The notes below the pieces were generated by a model. It did no database searches and had not been told where the DNA came from. It saw nothing but the letters and a program-made list of their open reading frames with translations. From Methanohalophilus halophilus (GTDB taxonomy: Archaea; Halobacteriota; Methanosarcinia; Methanosarcinales; Methanosarcinaceae), in the NCBI RefSeq assembly GCF_001889405.1, contig NZ_CP017921.1, forward strand, positions 386,057 to 450,056: a stretch of DNA of 64,000 nt, read 5' to 3'. Of the stretch, positions 40,411 through 48,858 are shown piece by piece. Position numbers and translations under genes: made by a program. Position 1 is the stretch's first letter. Each line of letters begins with the position of its first letter.

Positions 40411-40419
40411 TTATATATA
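40411..40419 (+). promoter_or_regulatory. TATA box for the NifX/Fsr-like operon
   Basis: TTATATATA, about 49 bases before the first ATG (40464). The predicted transcript start near 40442 leaves a leader of about 22 bases containing AGAGGAAT. Confidence 0.6.
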
Positions 40420-40463
40420 CTTCCTCCTTTATGTGTCAAATATAGTACATTAGAGGAATAACA

Positions 40464-40856
40464 ATGAAAATCTGCATAACATCAAAAGGCAATGAACCTG
40501 ATTCAGATATTGAGCCCCGTTTTGGCAGAGCTCCTTATTTCATAATTGCCGACACCGAGAACGGAGAATTTGAAACAAAGGAGAACCCCGCAGTGAGTGC
40601 TACCGGTGGTGCCGGCATACAGGCTGCCCAAGAAGTCGCAAAAATGAAGGCAGATGTTTTGATCACCGGTAATGTGGGACCTAATGCCTACGAAGTCCTT
40701 TCCACAGCAGGGATAGAAGTCGTAACCACTTCCGGTGTATCAGTAAAAGAAGCAATTGAACAGTATAATAAAGGAACCCTGGAAAAAGTATCCGGTCCAA
40801 CTGCCAAAGCACATGCAGGCATGGGTCGCGGACAGGGCAGAGGAGGAAGAAAATGA
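40464..40856 (+). CDS. NifX/NafY-like (dinitrogenase cofactor domain) protein A
   Basis: 130 residues. The fold of the NifX/NifB-C-terminal family is shown by MKICITSKGNEPDSDIEPRFG, ITGNVGPNAYEVLSTAGIEV and the C-terminal EAIEQYNKGTL. The tail is glycine and arginine rich (GMGRGQGRGGRK). Members bind iron-molybdenum cofactor precursors or other metal clusters. No nitrogenase genes are here. The end overlaps the next gene by four bases (ATGA). Confidence 0.88.
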   Translation: MKICITSKGNEPDSDIEPRFGRAPYFIIADTENGEFETKENPAVSATGGAGIQAAQEVAKMKADVLITGNVGPNAYEVLSTAGIEVVTTSGVSVKEAIEQYNKGTLEKVSGPTAKAHAGMGRGQGRGGRK

Positions 40857-41218
40857 AAGTATGCATACCGGCAACCGAAAACAGTGGAATAGATTCACCC
40901 GTAGGGCAGCACTTTGGTAAAGTCCCTTATTACGCAATATACGACAGTGAGACCGGCAAGATAAATGTTCTGGAAAATACCAGTGAGCATATGGGCGGCG
41001 TCGGATTGCCCCCCGAATTACTTGCAAATGAAGGCGTTGAAACCATGCTCTGTGGAGGCCTGGGGTGGAAAGCTGTCCAGATGTTCGACCAGTTTGGCAT
41101 CAAAGTTTTCGTGGGAGCACAGGGAAAAGTTAGTGATGCCATAGAGGACTGGAAAAATGAAAGGCTCGAACAAGCTGGTGCAAACAACTCCTGCAGTGGA
41201 CATGATCACGAACACTGA
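40853..41218 (+). CDS. NifX/NafY-like protein B with histidine-rich tail
   Basis: 121 residues of the same family: MKVCIPATENSGIDSPVGQHFG, then CGGLGWKAVQMFDQFGIKVFVGA. The tail CSGHDHEH could bind a metal. It differs clearly from copy A, so the two probably form a pair with distinct roles. It overlaps the upstream gene and ends ten bases before the reductase. Confidence 0.88.
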   Translation: MKVCIPATENSGIDSPVGQHFGKVPYYAIYDSETGKINVLENTSEHMGGVGLPPELLANEGVETMLCGGLGWKAVQMFDQFGIKVFVGAQGKVSDAIEDWKNERLEQAGANNSCSGHDHEH

Positions 41219-41227
41219 TGTGATCGT

Positions 41228-43144
41228 ATGCTAGAAAAAAAATGGTTCCTGAAAGATGCTATTGTAGATACGGGCATGTGCACCCTTTGTGGTGCATGTG
41301 CTGCTGTTTGTCCTTATGATCTTATACGTTTTGATGAAAACGGACCATATCTTAAAGATGAATGCTACAGGAATGGAGAGGGAGCATGCAAAGATGTATG
41401 TCAGCGGGTAATGACCGATGCTTCCCGGATAGCGCTTAACACTTTCAATTTCAAGGCAAAGCCTCCAAGCTTGTTGGGACAATACGAAAAGATAGTGTCC
41501 GCAAGAGCAACAAATGAGACTCTTGCAGAGAAAGGACAGGATGGAGGAGCTGTCTCATCCCTTATTGCATACTGTATGAACAAGGGACTTATAGACGGTG
41601 CCATAACAACAGCTGGTTTTGCCAAACCTGCAGCAAACATAATTGGAAAAGGGGAAGATATAACAACATCTCAGGGAGCAAAATATTCAACCGTTCCATT
41701 ATTATCCACCCTCAGAAATGAAAAAGATAATTTCAACAAAGTAGCACTCGTAGGAACTCCATGTCAAACCTATGGTGTCCGTAGAATGCAATATTTCAAC
41801 GGCCTTAACGTGCACCCTGTAGAAATAGGAATGGATGGAGAATTTGCCAATAATCCTACTATTGAATACACGATTGGTCTCTTTTGCATGGAAAATTTCA
41901 ATTATCACAAGCTATCCGATTTCCTGGAAAATCAGGGAATCAAACTTAACGATATTAAAAAATATTCCATCCAACTTGATGAAATGATTATAACCACGGA
42001 TAATAAAAATATTGAGATCTCTCTGAAGGACCTTCAAGATTGTGTATGGGATGGCTGTAAGATATGCAGGGACGCAGTATCAAAGGTCGCTGATATTTCT
42101 GCAGGAAGTTCCGGGTCTTCAAAAGGGTGGACTACATTGATAGCCCGCAATGCCAAAGGATTGAAATTGCTTAATGATGCAAATGAAGCGGGCTATATTG
42201 AGATTTCAAATGAAGTAGATATTGAAATGACAAAAGAACTGGCAGAATTCAAAATGAGAAAGTTCCGTCATGAACTTGACAAACGTCTCAATTCAGAAAA
42301 AAAAGTCAGCTGCTACTGGGTTCGTGACTATCCGGGCGTAAGGCCTGAAGTAAATGGAACCAATTTTGTCAAAATAAAAACCGATTCAGGGATTACCACC
42401 CATGAATACCTGGGAAAAGTTGCCGAACTTGCCAAAAAATATGGTGACGGTACACTGGAAATGACCACAAGAAAAAGCATAGAAATACAGGGCGTGCCTG
42501 GAAGAAACATCGATGATCTTATGGCAGAGATCTATGACAAAGGGTTAAAAACAATTGGAATGGGGTATGCTACAGCATGCCCGGGAATGGATTATTGCCC
42601 CGAAGGCCTGGTAAGTACAAAAGAAATTGCCAACAAACTTACAATGCATTTTGCCCAGAAATTGACTCCACATAAAATGAAAGTAGGTGTCGCCGGTTGT
42701 CCAAATAGTTGTGTCCGCGTAAGAGACCATGACATAGGTATAATGGGCCAGCTCAGGCCTGTCATTGATGAAATAAAGTGCACAGGCTGTGGAAGATGTA
42801 CCGAACTATGCAAATTTAATGCCATATCAATAAAGGGAAGAAAAGCAGTTATAAACCGGGATCTTTGTGGAAATTGTGGATGGTGTGTCCGAGGATGCCC
42901 CCATGAAGCTGCTCTGGAAGATAAACGCGGTTACTCTTTATGGATAGGAGGTAATGGTGCACGCCGTCCTACAGAGGGAGTATTGATCAAATCATTCTGT
43001 GACGAGGAAGAAATCATAGAAACGATCAATGATATAGCTAGAGCATTCATAAAATATCGCACAAACCCCGGTAAAGAAAGGTTAGGCAATATTATGGACA
43101 AAATCGGCCAGGGAACTTTTATCAAAGAAATCCTGAAAAACTGA
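41228..43144 (+). CDS. F420-dependent sulfite-reductase-like fusion protein (Fsr family)
   Basis: 638 residues. Residues 1-60 hold a ferredoxin-type cluster (CTLCGACAAVC). Residues about 70-330 match the FrhB/FpoF F420-oxidising subunit (KGQDGGAVSSLIAYCMNKG, VGTPCQTYGVRRMQ). Residues about 340-620 are a siroheme sulfite/nitrite reductase half: CPGMDYC (Cx5C), CPNSC (Cx3C), followed by a two-cluster ferredoxin domain (CTGCGRCTELC, CGNCGWCVRGC). This is the layout of Fsr, which reduces sulfite with F420H2. Relatives in methylotrophic methanogens and ANME archaea belong to a separate group whose substrate is less certain (sulfite, nitrite or another). It is the third gene of the operon. Confidence 0.9.
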   Translation: MLEKKWFLKDAIVDTGMCTLCGACAAVCPYDLIRFDENGPYLKDECYRNGEGACKDVCQRVMTDASRIALNTFNFKAKPPSLLGQYEKIVSARATNETLAEKGQDGGAVSSLIAYCMNKGLIDGAITTAGFAKPAANIIGKGEDITTSQGAKYSTVPLLSTLRNEKDNFNKVALVGTPCQTYGVRRMQYFNGLNVHPVEIGMDGEFANNPTIEYTIGLFCMENFNYHKLSDFLENQGIKLNDIKKYSIQLDEMIITTDNKNIEISLKDLQDCVWDGCKICRDAVSKVADISAGSSGSSKGWTTLIARNAKGLKLLNDANEAGYIEISNEVDIEMTKELAEFKMRKFRHELDKRLNSEKKVSCYWVRDYPGVRPEVNGTNFVKIKTDSGITTHEYLGKVAELAKKYGDGTLEMTTRKSIEIQGVPGRNIDDLMAEIYDKGLKTIGMGYATACPGMDYCPEGLVSTKEIANKLTMHFAQKLTPHKMKVGVAGCPNSCVRVRDHDIGIMGQLRPVIDEIKCTGCGRCTELCKFNAISIKGRKAVINRDLCGNCGWCVRGCPHEAALEDKRGYSLWIGGNGARRPTEGVLIKSFCDEEEIIETINDIARAFIKYRTNPGKERLGNIMDKIGQGTFIKEILKN

Positions 43145-43155
43145 AGTGAATAACT

Positions 43156-43980
43156 ATGAAAATAACTGTGGCAAGCGGAAAGGGAGGAACCGGGAAAACA
43201 ACAGTTGCTGTAAATTTCTTCCTTTCCGTTCCAAAAATCAGCCTCCTTGACTGTGATGTGGAGGAGCCAAATTCCAATCTGTTTTTACACAATGACCTTG
43301 AAAAAGTAAAAGATGTTACGATACCAGTTCCTGTAATCGATGAGCAAAAATGCGAACATTGCGGCAAATGTGCTGATTTTTGTAATTACAATGCACTTGC
43401 AGCACTACCACAAAAGGTGATGGTCTTTTCCGATCTATGTCACGGTTGTGGAGGCTGTAGCCTCGTCTGTCCCAATGATGCTATCAGTGAAACAGGACGC
43501 AGCATAGGGGACATAGAGCGATCCTTTTCAGGAAAATTCCATACAGGACTCCTGAATATAGGAGAAGCAATGGCATCACCCCTGATAAAAGAACTCAAGA
43601 CCTATGCAGGCGAAAATACAGTAATAATGGACGCCCCCCCTGGTACCGCATGCCCGATGATCACAACAGTTGAAGATACTGACTATTGCATCCTTGTTAC
43701 CGAACCCACACCATTTGGACTCAATGACCTGAAACTAGCAGCGGAAGTTGTCCGGGAGATGAAAATTCCTGCGGGAGTGATAATCAACCGTGCAGGAGTA
43801 GGGGATGGAGGTGTTGAAGAATATTGCCATCAAACCGGTCTACCAATAATAATGGAAATTCCCTACGACCGCAGAATAGCTGTAGCTTATTCAGAAGGCA
43901 TACCTTTTGTTGAAACAATGCCGCAGTGGAAAGAAAAATTCCTGCAGATGTTTGAAACTATAAAGGAGGCAGTTAGATGA
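43156..43980 (+). CDS. MinD/Mrp-type ATPase with ferredoxin insert, copy 1
   Basis: 274 residues. The deviant Walker A is GKGGTGKTT near residue 9. An inserted two-cluster ferredoxin domain lies at about 60-110 (CEHCGKCADFC, CHGCGGCSLVC), then APPGTACP and the C-terminal P-loop partner VTEPTPFGLNDL. Such ATPases are related to iron-sulfur scaffold and CooC/NifH-like proteins. It ends with the ATGA overlap to copy 2. Confidence 0.92.
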   Translation: MKITVASGKGGTGKTTVAVNFFLSVPKISLLDCDVEEPNSNLFLHNDLEKVKDVTIPVPVIDEQKCEHCGKCADFCNYNALAALPQKVMVFSDLCHGCGGCSLVCPNDAISETGRSIGDIERSFSGKFHTGLLNIGEAMASPLIKELKTYAGENTVIMDAPPGTACPMITTVEDTDYCILVTEPTPFGLNDLKLAAEVVREMKIPAGVIINRAGVGDGGVEEYCHQTGLPIIMEIPYDRRIAVAYSEGIPFVETMPQWKEKFLQMFETIKEAVR

Positions 43981-44840
43981 GACAACTCACAGTAATCAGT
44001 GGCAAAGGTGGCACCGGCAAAACCACCCTCACTTCTTCCTTTGCAGCTCTTGCAGAAAATGCCACCATTGCAGACTGTGATGTCGATGCTGCAAACATGC
44101 ACCTGCTGTTGCAACCTGAAATAATAAAAACCTATGATTTTACCGCGTTACCTACAGCAGTCATACACCCTGAACAATGTACAGGATGCGGAATATGTGT
44201 TGACCATTGCAGATTCGGGGCAATAAAGGAAGGTTTCGAAATCGATCCCTATATATGTGAAGGTTGTGGAGTCTGCGAGTATGTCTGCCCTGTCGATGCA
44301 GTGACAATGGAATATAATAAATGCGGGGAAGCCTATGAATCAAAAACCCGGTTCGGACCGCTTGTCCATGCCAAACTCGGAATAGGGGAAGAAGCTGGAG
44401 GAAAACTTGTCACACTCGTTCGGGAAATTGCAGAAGAGGTAGCCCAAAAAAATAATTGTGACACAATAATCATAGATGGACCACCGGGCACCGGTTGTTC
44501 GGTAATTGCAGCCCTTACTGGTGTGGACATTGCCCTTGTAGTCACCGAACCCACCGTAGCCGGAATACATGATCTGAAAAGAGTGATAGAAGTAGCAGAA
44601 CATTTCGATATACCATCTCTTGTTTGCATAAACAAATCCGATATAAACGACAGCAAAAGAAGAGAAATAGAAACTTTCTGCACTCAGAAGGGCATTAGAA
44701 TTGCAGGCGAAATCCCCTATGATACAACACCCACCGAGGCAATGGTGAAGGGAAAAACAATTGTGGAATATACCGACAATTCTTTTGCAAAATGTGTCAT
44801 AGAAGTATGGGAAAAAGTAAAAGAAGAGATGGGATCATGA
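43977..44840 (+). CDS. MinD/Mrp-type ATPase with ferredoxin insert, copy 2
   Basis: 287 residues. SGKGGTGKTTLTSSFAALAE, insert CTGCGICVDHC and CEGCGVCEYVC (about 65-105), DGPPGTGCSVI, and VTEPTVAGIHDL. It shares the layout of copy 1 but has an insertion after the ferredoxin domain. The paired copies with four-base overlap suggest a heterodimer. It overlaps the DUF1847 gene start. Confidence 0.92.
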   Translation: MRQLTVISGKGGTGKTTLTSSFAALAENATIADCDVDAANMHLLLQPEIIKTYDFTALPTAVIHPEQCTGCGICVDHCRFGAIKEGFEIDPYICEGCGVCEYVCPVDAVTMEYNKCGEAYESKTRFGPLVHAKLGIGEEAGGKLVTLVREIAEEVAQKNNCDTIIIDGPPGTGCSVIAALTGVDIALVVTEPTVAGIHDLKRVIEVAEHFDIPSLVCINKSDINDSKRREIETFCTQKGIRIAGEIPYDTTPTEAMVKGKTIVEYTDNSFAKCVIEVWEKVKEEMGS

Positions 44841-45409
44841 GATGTGCAGCCTGTCAGGAGAAGGAATGTCGCAACGGGAAAGATTGCAGCGGTGTTGCAG
44901 AAGATATCGAATATAGCGGTGAAGACCTTGATTGTATGCAGGTTGCAGCTGCTATCGAAGGGCAACATTATATGCAAAAAACCCGGCTGGAAGAGCTTAT
45001 CCTGTTTGCCAAACAAATGGGTTACCAGAAACTGGGAATTGCTTTTTGTATCGGGCTGGCAAATGAAGCCGCAACTATCACCCGGATACTGAAAAAGGAT
45101 TTCGAGGTTTATTCTGTCTGCTGCAAAGTATGTGGAATCCCCAAGGAAAAATATTCCCTTGAAAAGATACAGCCCGAAAAATTAGAGGTTACATGTAACC
45201 CCAAGGGACAGGCCTTCTTACTTGCCAAAAAACAAACCGAGCTTAATATCATCGTTGGTCTCTGCATGGGTCATGACATTATATTTACCCGCAACAGTGA
45301 AGCCCCGGTAACCACCCTGATTGTCAAGGACAGGGTGCTTGCACATAATCCTGCAGGTGCAATCTATTCCGGCTATTACCTGCGTAAGAAATTCAATATG
45401 GAAGATTGA
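44837..45409 (+). CDS. DUF1847 cysteine-rich protein
   Basis: 190 residues from ATG 44837 (MRCAACQEKECRNGKDCSG). There are several Cys positions: the N-terminal cluster, IAFCIGLANEA, VCCKVCGIPKEKY, VTCNPKGQAF and GLCMGHD. They probably bind a metal or cluster. The DUF1847 family has no known role. The start overlaps the stop of the second ATPase, which rules out the earlier in-frame ATG. Confidence 0.85.
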   Translation: MRCAACQEKECRNGKDCSGVAEDIEYSGEDLDCMQVAAAIEGQHYMQKTRLEELILFAKQMGYQKLGIAFCIGLANEAATITRILKKDFEVYSVCCKVCGIPKEKYSLEKIQPEKLEVTCNPKGQAFLLAKKQTELNIIVGLCMGHDIIFTRNSEAPVTTLIVKDRVLAHNPAGAIYSGYYLRKKFNMED

Positions 45410-45411
45410 AT

Positions 45412-46068
45412 ATGCAACTTACCGTTGTTTATGATAATAATGCAGCCGAAGGTTTTCATGCAGGATGGGGTTTTGCCTGCCTGATTCGACATGGAGACAC
45501 CACGCTTCTTTTTGATACAGGTTGGAACGGACCCGCCCTGCTGGAAAACCTTCAAAATGTGGGAGTGAGACCCTCAGAAATAGACATACTTATCCTATCC
45601 CACCAGCACTGGGATCATATAGGAGGGCTGTCTGCAATATTACATAATTCAGATACCCTGGAAGTGTATGTACCCCGGGAATTCTCCCCGAATCTAAAAA
45701 AAGAAATAGCCAGACATTCCCATCTTATAGAAGTCACAAAATCCAGGCAGGTCTGCAAAGGAGTTTTTAGCACCGGTCAACTGGGAAAAAGCATAAAAGA
45801 ACAATCCCTTATCCTGCAATCTGAAGATGAATTGTATGTTATAACCGGATGTGCCCACCCGGGATTGGGGGAAATAATTGACAACGCTGCAAAAAGGGGC
45901 CATGTCACAGGTGTACTCGGAGGACTGCATGATTTCAATGACATGGATATATTGGGCCGACTTTCATACATCGCAGCCGGACACTGCACATCTCACCATG
46001 ATGAAATTAGAAGAAAATTTCCGGATAAATTTGCATACATTTATGCAGGATACTCCGTAGACATATGA
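45412..46068 (+). CDS. Metallo-beta-lactamase-fold protein
   Basis: 218 residues. FACLIRHGDTTLLFDTGW, then the metal motif LSHQHWDHIGGL (HxHxDH), VITGCAHPG and YIAAGHCTSHHDE supply the remaining ligands. It resembles the archaeal group named after the dihydropterin/RFA-P synthase-related hydrolases, whose real substrates are mostly untested. It is the last gene of the compact operon, two bases after DUF1847. I use ATG 45412 rather than TTG 45406. Confidence 0.88.
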   Translation: MQLTVVYDNNAAEGFHAGWGFACLIRHGDTTLLFDTGWNGPALLENLQNVGVRPSEIDILILSHQHWDHIGGLSAILHNSDTLEVYVPREFSPNLKKEIARHSHLIEVTKSRQVCKGVFSTGQLGKSIKEQSLILQSEDELYVITGCAHPGLGEIIDNAAKRGHVTGVLGGLHDFNDMDILGRLSYIAAGHCTSHHDEIRRKFPDKFAYIYAGYSVDI

Positions 46069-46124
46069 CAATATAGCAAGAACTATATTCTAAGATTTCT
46101 ATAATGTTTGATAGGAGGATACGT

Positions 46125-46409
46125 ATGTTATCAAAGATACCAATTGACCTTGATGCTGTAGAGGATGAGAACATAGACAAGGAAATCTTAAGGGCTGGCA
46201 TTATAGCCGAACTTGATGCTATAAACCTCTATGAACAGATGGCCGAACTATCTTCCAGCGAGGAGATCCGTGCAGTGCTGCTTGACATTGCAAAGGAAGA
46301 AAAGACCCACGTGGGAGAATTCCAGACCATGCTGCTTGAATACGATGATGAACAGGCAGATGAACTGGAAGCAGGCAGAAAAGAAGTTGAAGAAGAAGTC
46401 CTTAAATAA
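46125..46409 (+). CDS. Short ferritin-like di-iron protein
   Basis: 94 residues. Two helices carry the di-iron ligands: EILRAGIIAELDAINLYEQM and EEIRAVLLDIAKEEKTHVGEF (ExxH-type). One half of a four-helix bundle is encoded, so it should dimerise, as in encapsulated ferritin-like proteins. No encapsulin shell gene is nearby. An AGGAGGA ribosome site precedes ATG 46125. It may store or handle iron for the neighbouring cluster. Confidence 0.85.
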   Translation: MLSKIPIDLDAVEDENIDKEILRAGIIAELDAINLYEQMAELSSSEEIRAVLLDIAKEEKTHVGEFQTMLLEYDDEQADELEAGRKEVEEEVLK

Positions 46410-46446
46410 AAGAACTTAAGGATTTTACCAAGCCAGAGGTGGAATT

Positions 46447-47742
46447 ATGGAAATTATACCCACCATCGGGCTTGATCCTTTTTTATTTGATTTTCTGGAA
46501 AAACTCATCCTATCCCTGATGATAGGTATAATCATCGGGATAGAAAGAGAACACCGAAGAGCAGAACATCCGGTTTTTGCAGGTGTGCGTACATATTCTC
46601 TGGCTGCTGTCACAGGCATGCTGGCAACAATTGCAGGAAAGACAATCGGTAATGATATTATAATTGCTGCAGCCGTTTTGATAATAGCATGTAGTATTGC
46701 CCTGATATACCGTACCTACACAATGCGGGGCAAACTGGGCATGACAAGTGCCCTGTCTCTCTTCTGCACCTTTCTACTGGGAATTTTGGTAGCAAACGGC
46801 AATTACCTGTTTGCTATTGCCGGCGGAGTTGCAATAACTTTCCTGACTATTGAAAAGCGCCCCCTCCATTCTTTTGCCCAAAATCTTTCCAATGAAGATA
46901 TCCTGAACAGCCTGCAGTTCCTTGCCGTGGCTTTCATCCTATATCCCCTGGTACCTGATGAAGAATTATGGGGCATTGTGGATCTTAAAGCCACAATCCT
47001 TATTGTCGTACTTGTGATGTTTATTGGGTTTATCAGTTACATTTCCCTCAAACGCTTCGGAGCAGGGGGAGGCATACCCTATTCTGGGTTGTTGGGAGGA
47101 TTTGTGAGCAGTGAGGCCACCACTGCTGCCCTGGCATCGATAGCAAAGGAAAAATCCGGGCTTGTAAATGCTTTTTACATCGGGGTCCTTTTATCCAACC
47201 TTTCCATGTTCATCAGTAACCTGGTGATTGCCCTGATTGTAGATAATTCAGGCAAGACCACCCTGAATATGCTACCTCCCCAATTATTGATGATACTGGT
47301 AGTAATAGGGATTTTTTGGAAGAACAAGAATATAGCAAAGAAAATGGAAGGAACCCTTGACATTGGTTCACCCTTTGCCCTGAAGCCTGCACTGCGTTTC
47401 GGAGCGATATTTTTGGTATTACAGCTTTTTGCAACTTTTGCCAACGAATACGCGGGAACATATGGCACATATGTAACTGCGCTGGGAGGTGTGGCCAGCA
47501 GTTCGGCAGTGACAGCTTCCATGGCATCCCTGGCAGTAAAGGGCGAAATTTCTTACATGTTGGCCGCTGAGACAGCAGTTATTGCCGGTATTGTGAGCAC
47601 ACTCAACAAAATCACCTACATCCGGATTGCAGGTGCTTTGGAACTTGAAAAAAGAGCCCGCATGACATTGATACTGTTATCTATTGTGGGAATTATAGGG
47701 CTTGTTGTATGGGTATATGCAGATGTTAAACCTGTCTTCTGA
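46447..47742 (+). CDS. MgtC/SapB and DUF4010 membrane protein
   Basis: 431 residues with about twelve hydrophobic spans. The N-terminal MgtC-like part shows LSLMIGIIIGIEREH and FAGVRTYSLAAVTGML, and the C-terminal DUF4010 part has GGFVSSEATTAALAS and GGVASSSAVTASMA repeats. Possibly linked to divalent metal or ion balance. It is followed by a DtxR-type regulator. Confidence 0.88.
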   Translation: MEIIPTIGLDPFLFDFLEKLILSLMIGIIIGIEREHRRAEHPVFAGVRTYSLAAVTGMLATIAGKTIGNDIIIAAAVLIIACSIALIYRTYTMRGKLGMTSALSLFCTFLLGILVANGNYLFAIAGGVAITFLTIEKRPLHSFAQNLSNEDILNSLQFLAVAFILYPLVPDEELWGIVDLKATILIVVLVMFIGFISYISLKRFGAGGGIPYSGLLGGFVSSEATTAALASIAKEKSGLVNAFYIGVLLSNLSMFISNLVIALIVDNSGKTTLNMLPPQLLMILVVIGIFWKNKNIAKKMEGTLDIGSPFALKPALRFGAIFLVLQLFATFANEYAGTYGTYVTALGGVASSSAVTASMASLAVKGEISYMLAAETAVIAGIVSTLNKITYIRIAGALELEKRARMTLILLSIVGIIGLVVWVYADVKPVF

Positions 47743-47787
47743 GCAAAACCTCATAAGACTTAAATATATTTTTAGATAACTCCCACC

Positions 47788-48207
47788 ATGGAAAAGATAA
47801 CAGGGCTTGAGCTTTCCCCGCGTAAAATAGAATACCTCAAATATATTCATCAGAGAAAAGAAAACGTACGCACCAATGAACTTTCAGCCCACCTTAAGGT
47901 AGACCCCTCTACAACAACCAAGACAATCAACGAACTTGCAGAGGAGGGATACGTCAACCATGTACCTTATCGTGGTGTGAAACTTACAGAAAAAGGGAAA
48001 GAATATGCTGCTTTTCTGATTCGCAGACACAGGATATTGAGCCTTATGCTCAAAAACTATGGCCTCTCACCCGAAGAAGCCTGCAGCGAGGTGAACCGTT
48101 TTGAAAGCTTTGTTTCCCTGCAGGCTATCGATACCATATGCAGTACCATGGGGCATCCGACAATGGGAGTGTGTGGCAAAATAGAGCACCCCCACTGTGA
48201 CGTATAA
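47788..48207 (+). CDS. DtxR/MntR-family metal-dependent regulator
   Basis: 139 residues. A winged helix (SPRKIEYLKYIHQRKENVRTN, DPSTTTKTINELAEEGYV) and a dimerisation/metal domain with Cys and His in CSEVNRF, CSTMGHPTMGVC and HPHC. It probably senses iron or manganese and could control the membrane protein and ferritin genes upstream. Confidence 0.88.
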   Translation: MEKITGLELSPRKIEYLKYIHQRKENVRTNELSAHLKVDPSTTTKTINELAEEGYVNHVPYRGVKLTEKGKEYAAFLIRRHRILSLMLKNYGLSPEEACSEVNRFESFVSLQAIDTICSTMGHPTMGVCGKIEHPHCDV

Positions 48208-48210
48208 AAT

Positions 48211-48858
48211 TTAGATATCCAGCTCCTTTATTCTGGAAAGAACCGCCTGAGCATCTTTTCTTTTGATATCCACTTCAGTGTCACGACAAAAATCAAGTAA
48301 ATATGCTGCCGTCTGTTCATCCAGCATTCCTTTGTCCCGGGCACTTTTTATTATGCCATAGTAGCTCCTTAGAGAATAATGGGTAGCTTTTGCAATATCC
48401 AGCAGGAAAGTTTCCTGACCTGACGAAATGATGCCCTCATCCATAGCAGAGAGGAAGGTACACCGGATATTCACAAGTGGAGCAGAAATGGACTCATAGG
48501 TATCAGGGTTTGTGGCAACCGCCACTTCATCGTCATCTTCAATCACACCATCGCGGTACCATTCATAGATTTTACCCACACCTATCATGCCGTGGCGATC
48601 CATTTCGGATGCACGCAAAGCTCCCATGCTACAGCCGCCGACAATTGTTACATTTTTGCGCAGAGCCCCCAGTATTTCCCTGTGACCAACCGCAGCCCTG
48701 TGGAAAAAAATACCATCAATGATGCCAATCAAGTCATAACCCTGTTTTACAGCCTGTGTAACATCTCCGCGTTTAACAGGGCCCTGGACGGTGGCACCAC
48801 TGAGTTTTCCTGCTTCTTGAAGATCTATACTGGTGCCGGCAAAAACGATTGTTTTCAT
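48211..48858 (-). CDS. tfuA: TfuA-like protein
   Basis: 215 residues. KTIVFAGTSIDLQEA, GIIDGIFFHRAAVGHREIL and VGGCSMGALRASEM are the TfuA signature. TfuA partners YcaO in thioamide formation. In methanogens the pair installs thioglycine on McrA, TfuA probably bringing sulfur. It overlaps ycaO by four bases. Confidence 0.93.
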   Translation of the reverse strand: MKTIVFAGTSIDLQEAGKLSGATVQGPVKRGDVTQAVKQGYDLIGIIDGIFFHRAAVGHREILGALRKNVTIVGGCSMGALRASEMDRHGMIGVGKIYEWYRDGVIEDDDEVAVATNPDTYESISAPLVNIRCTFLSAMDEGIISSGQETFLLDIAKATHYSLRSYYGIIKSARDKGMLDEQTAAYLLDFCRDTEVDIKRKDAQAVLSRIKELDI

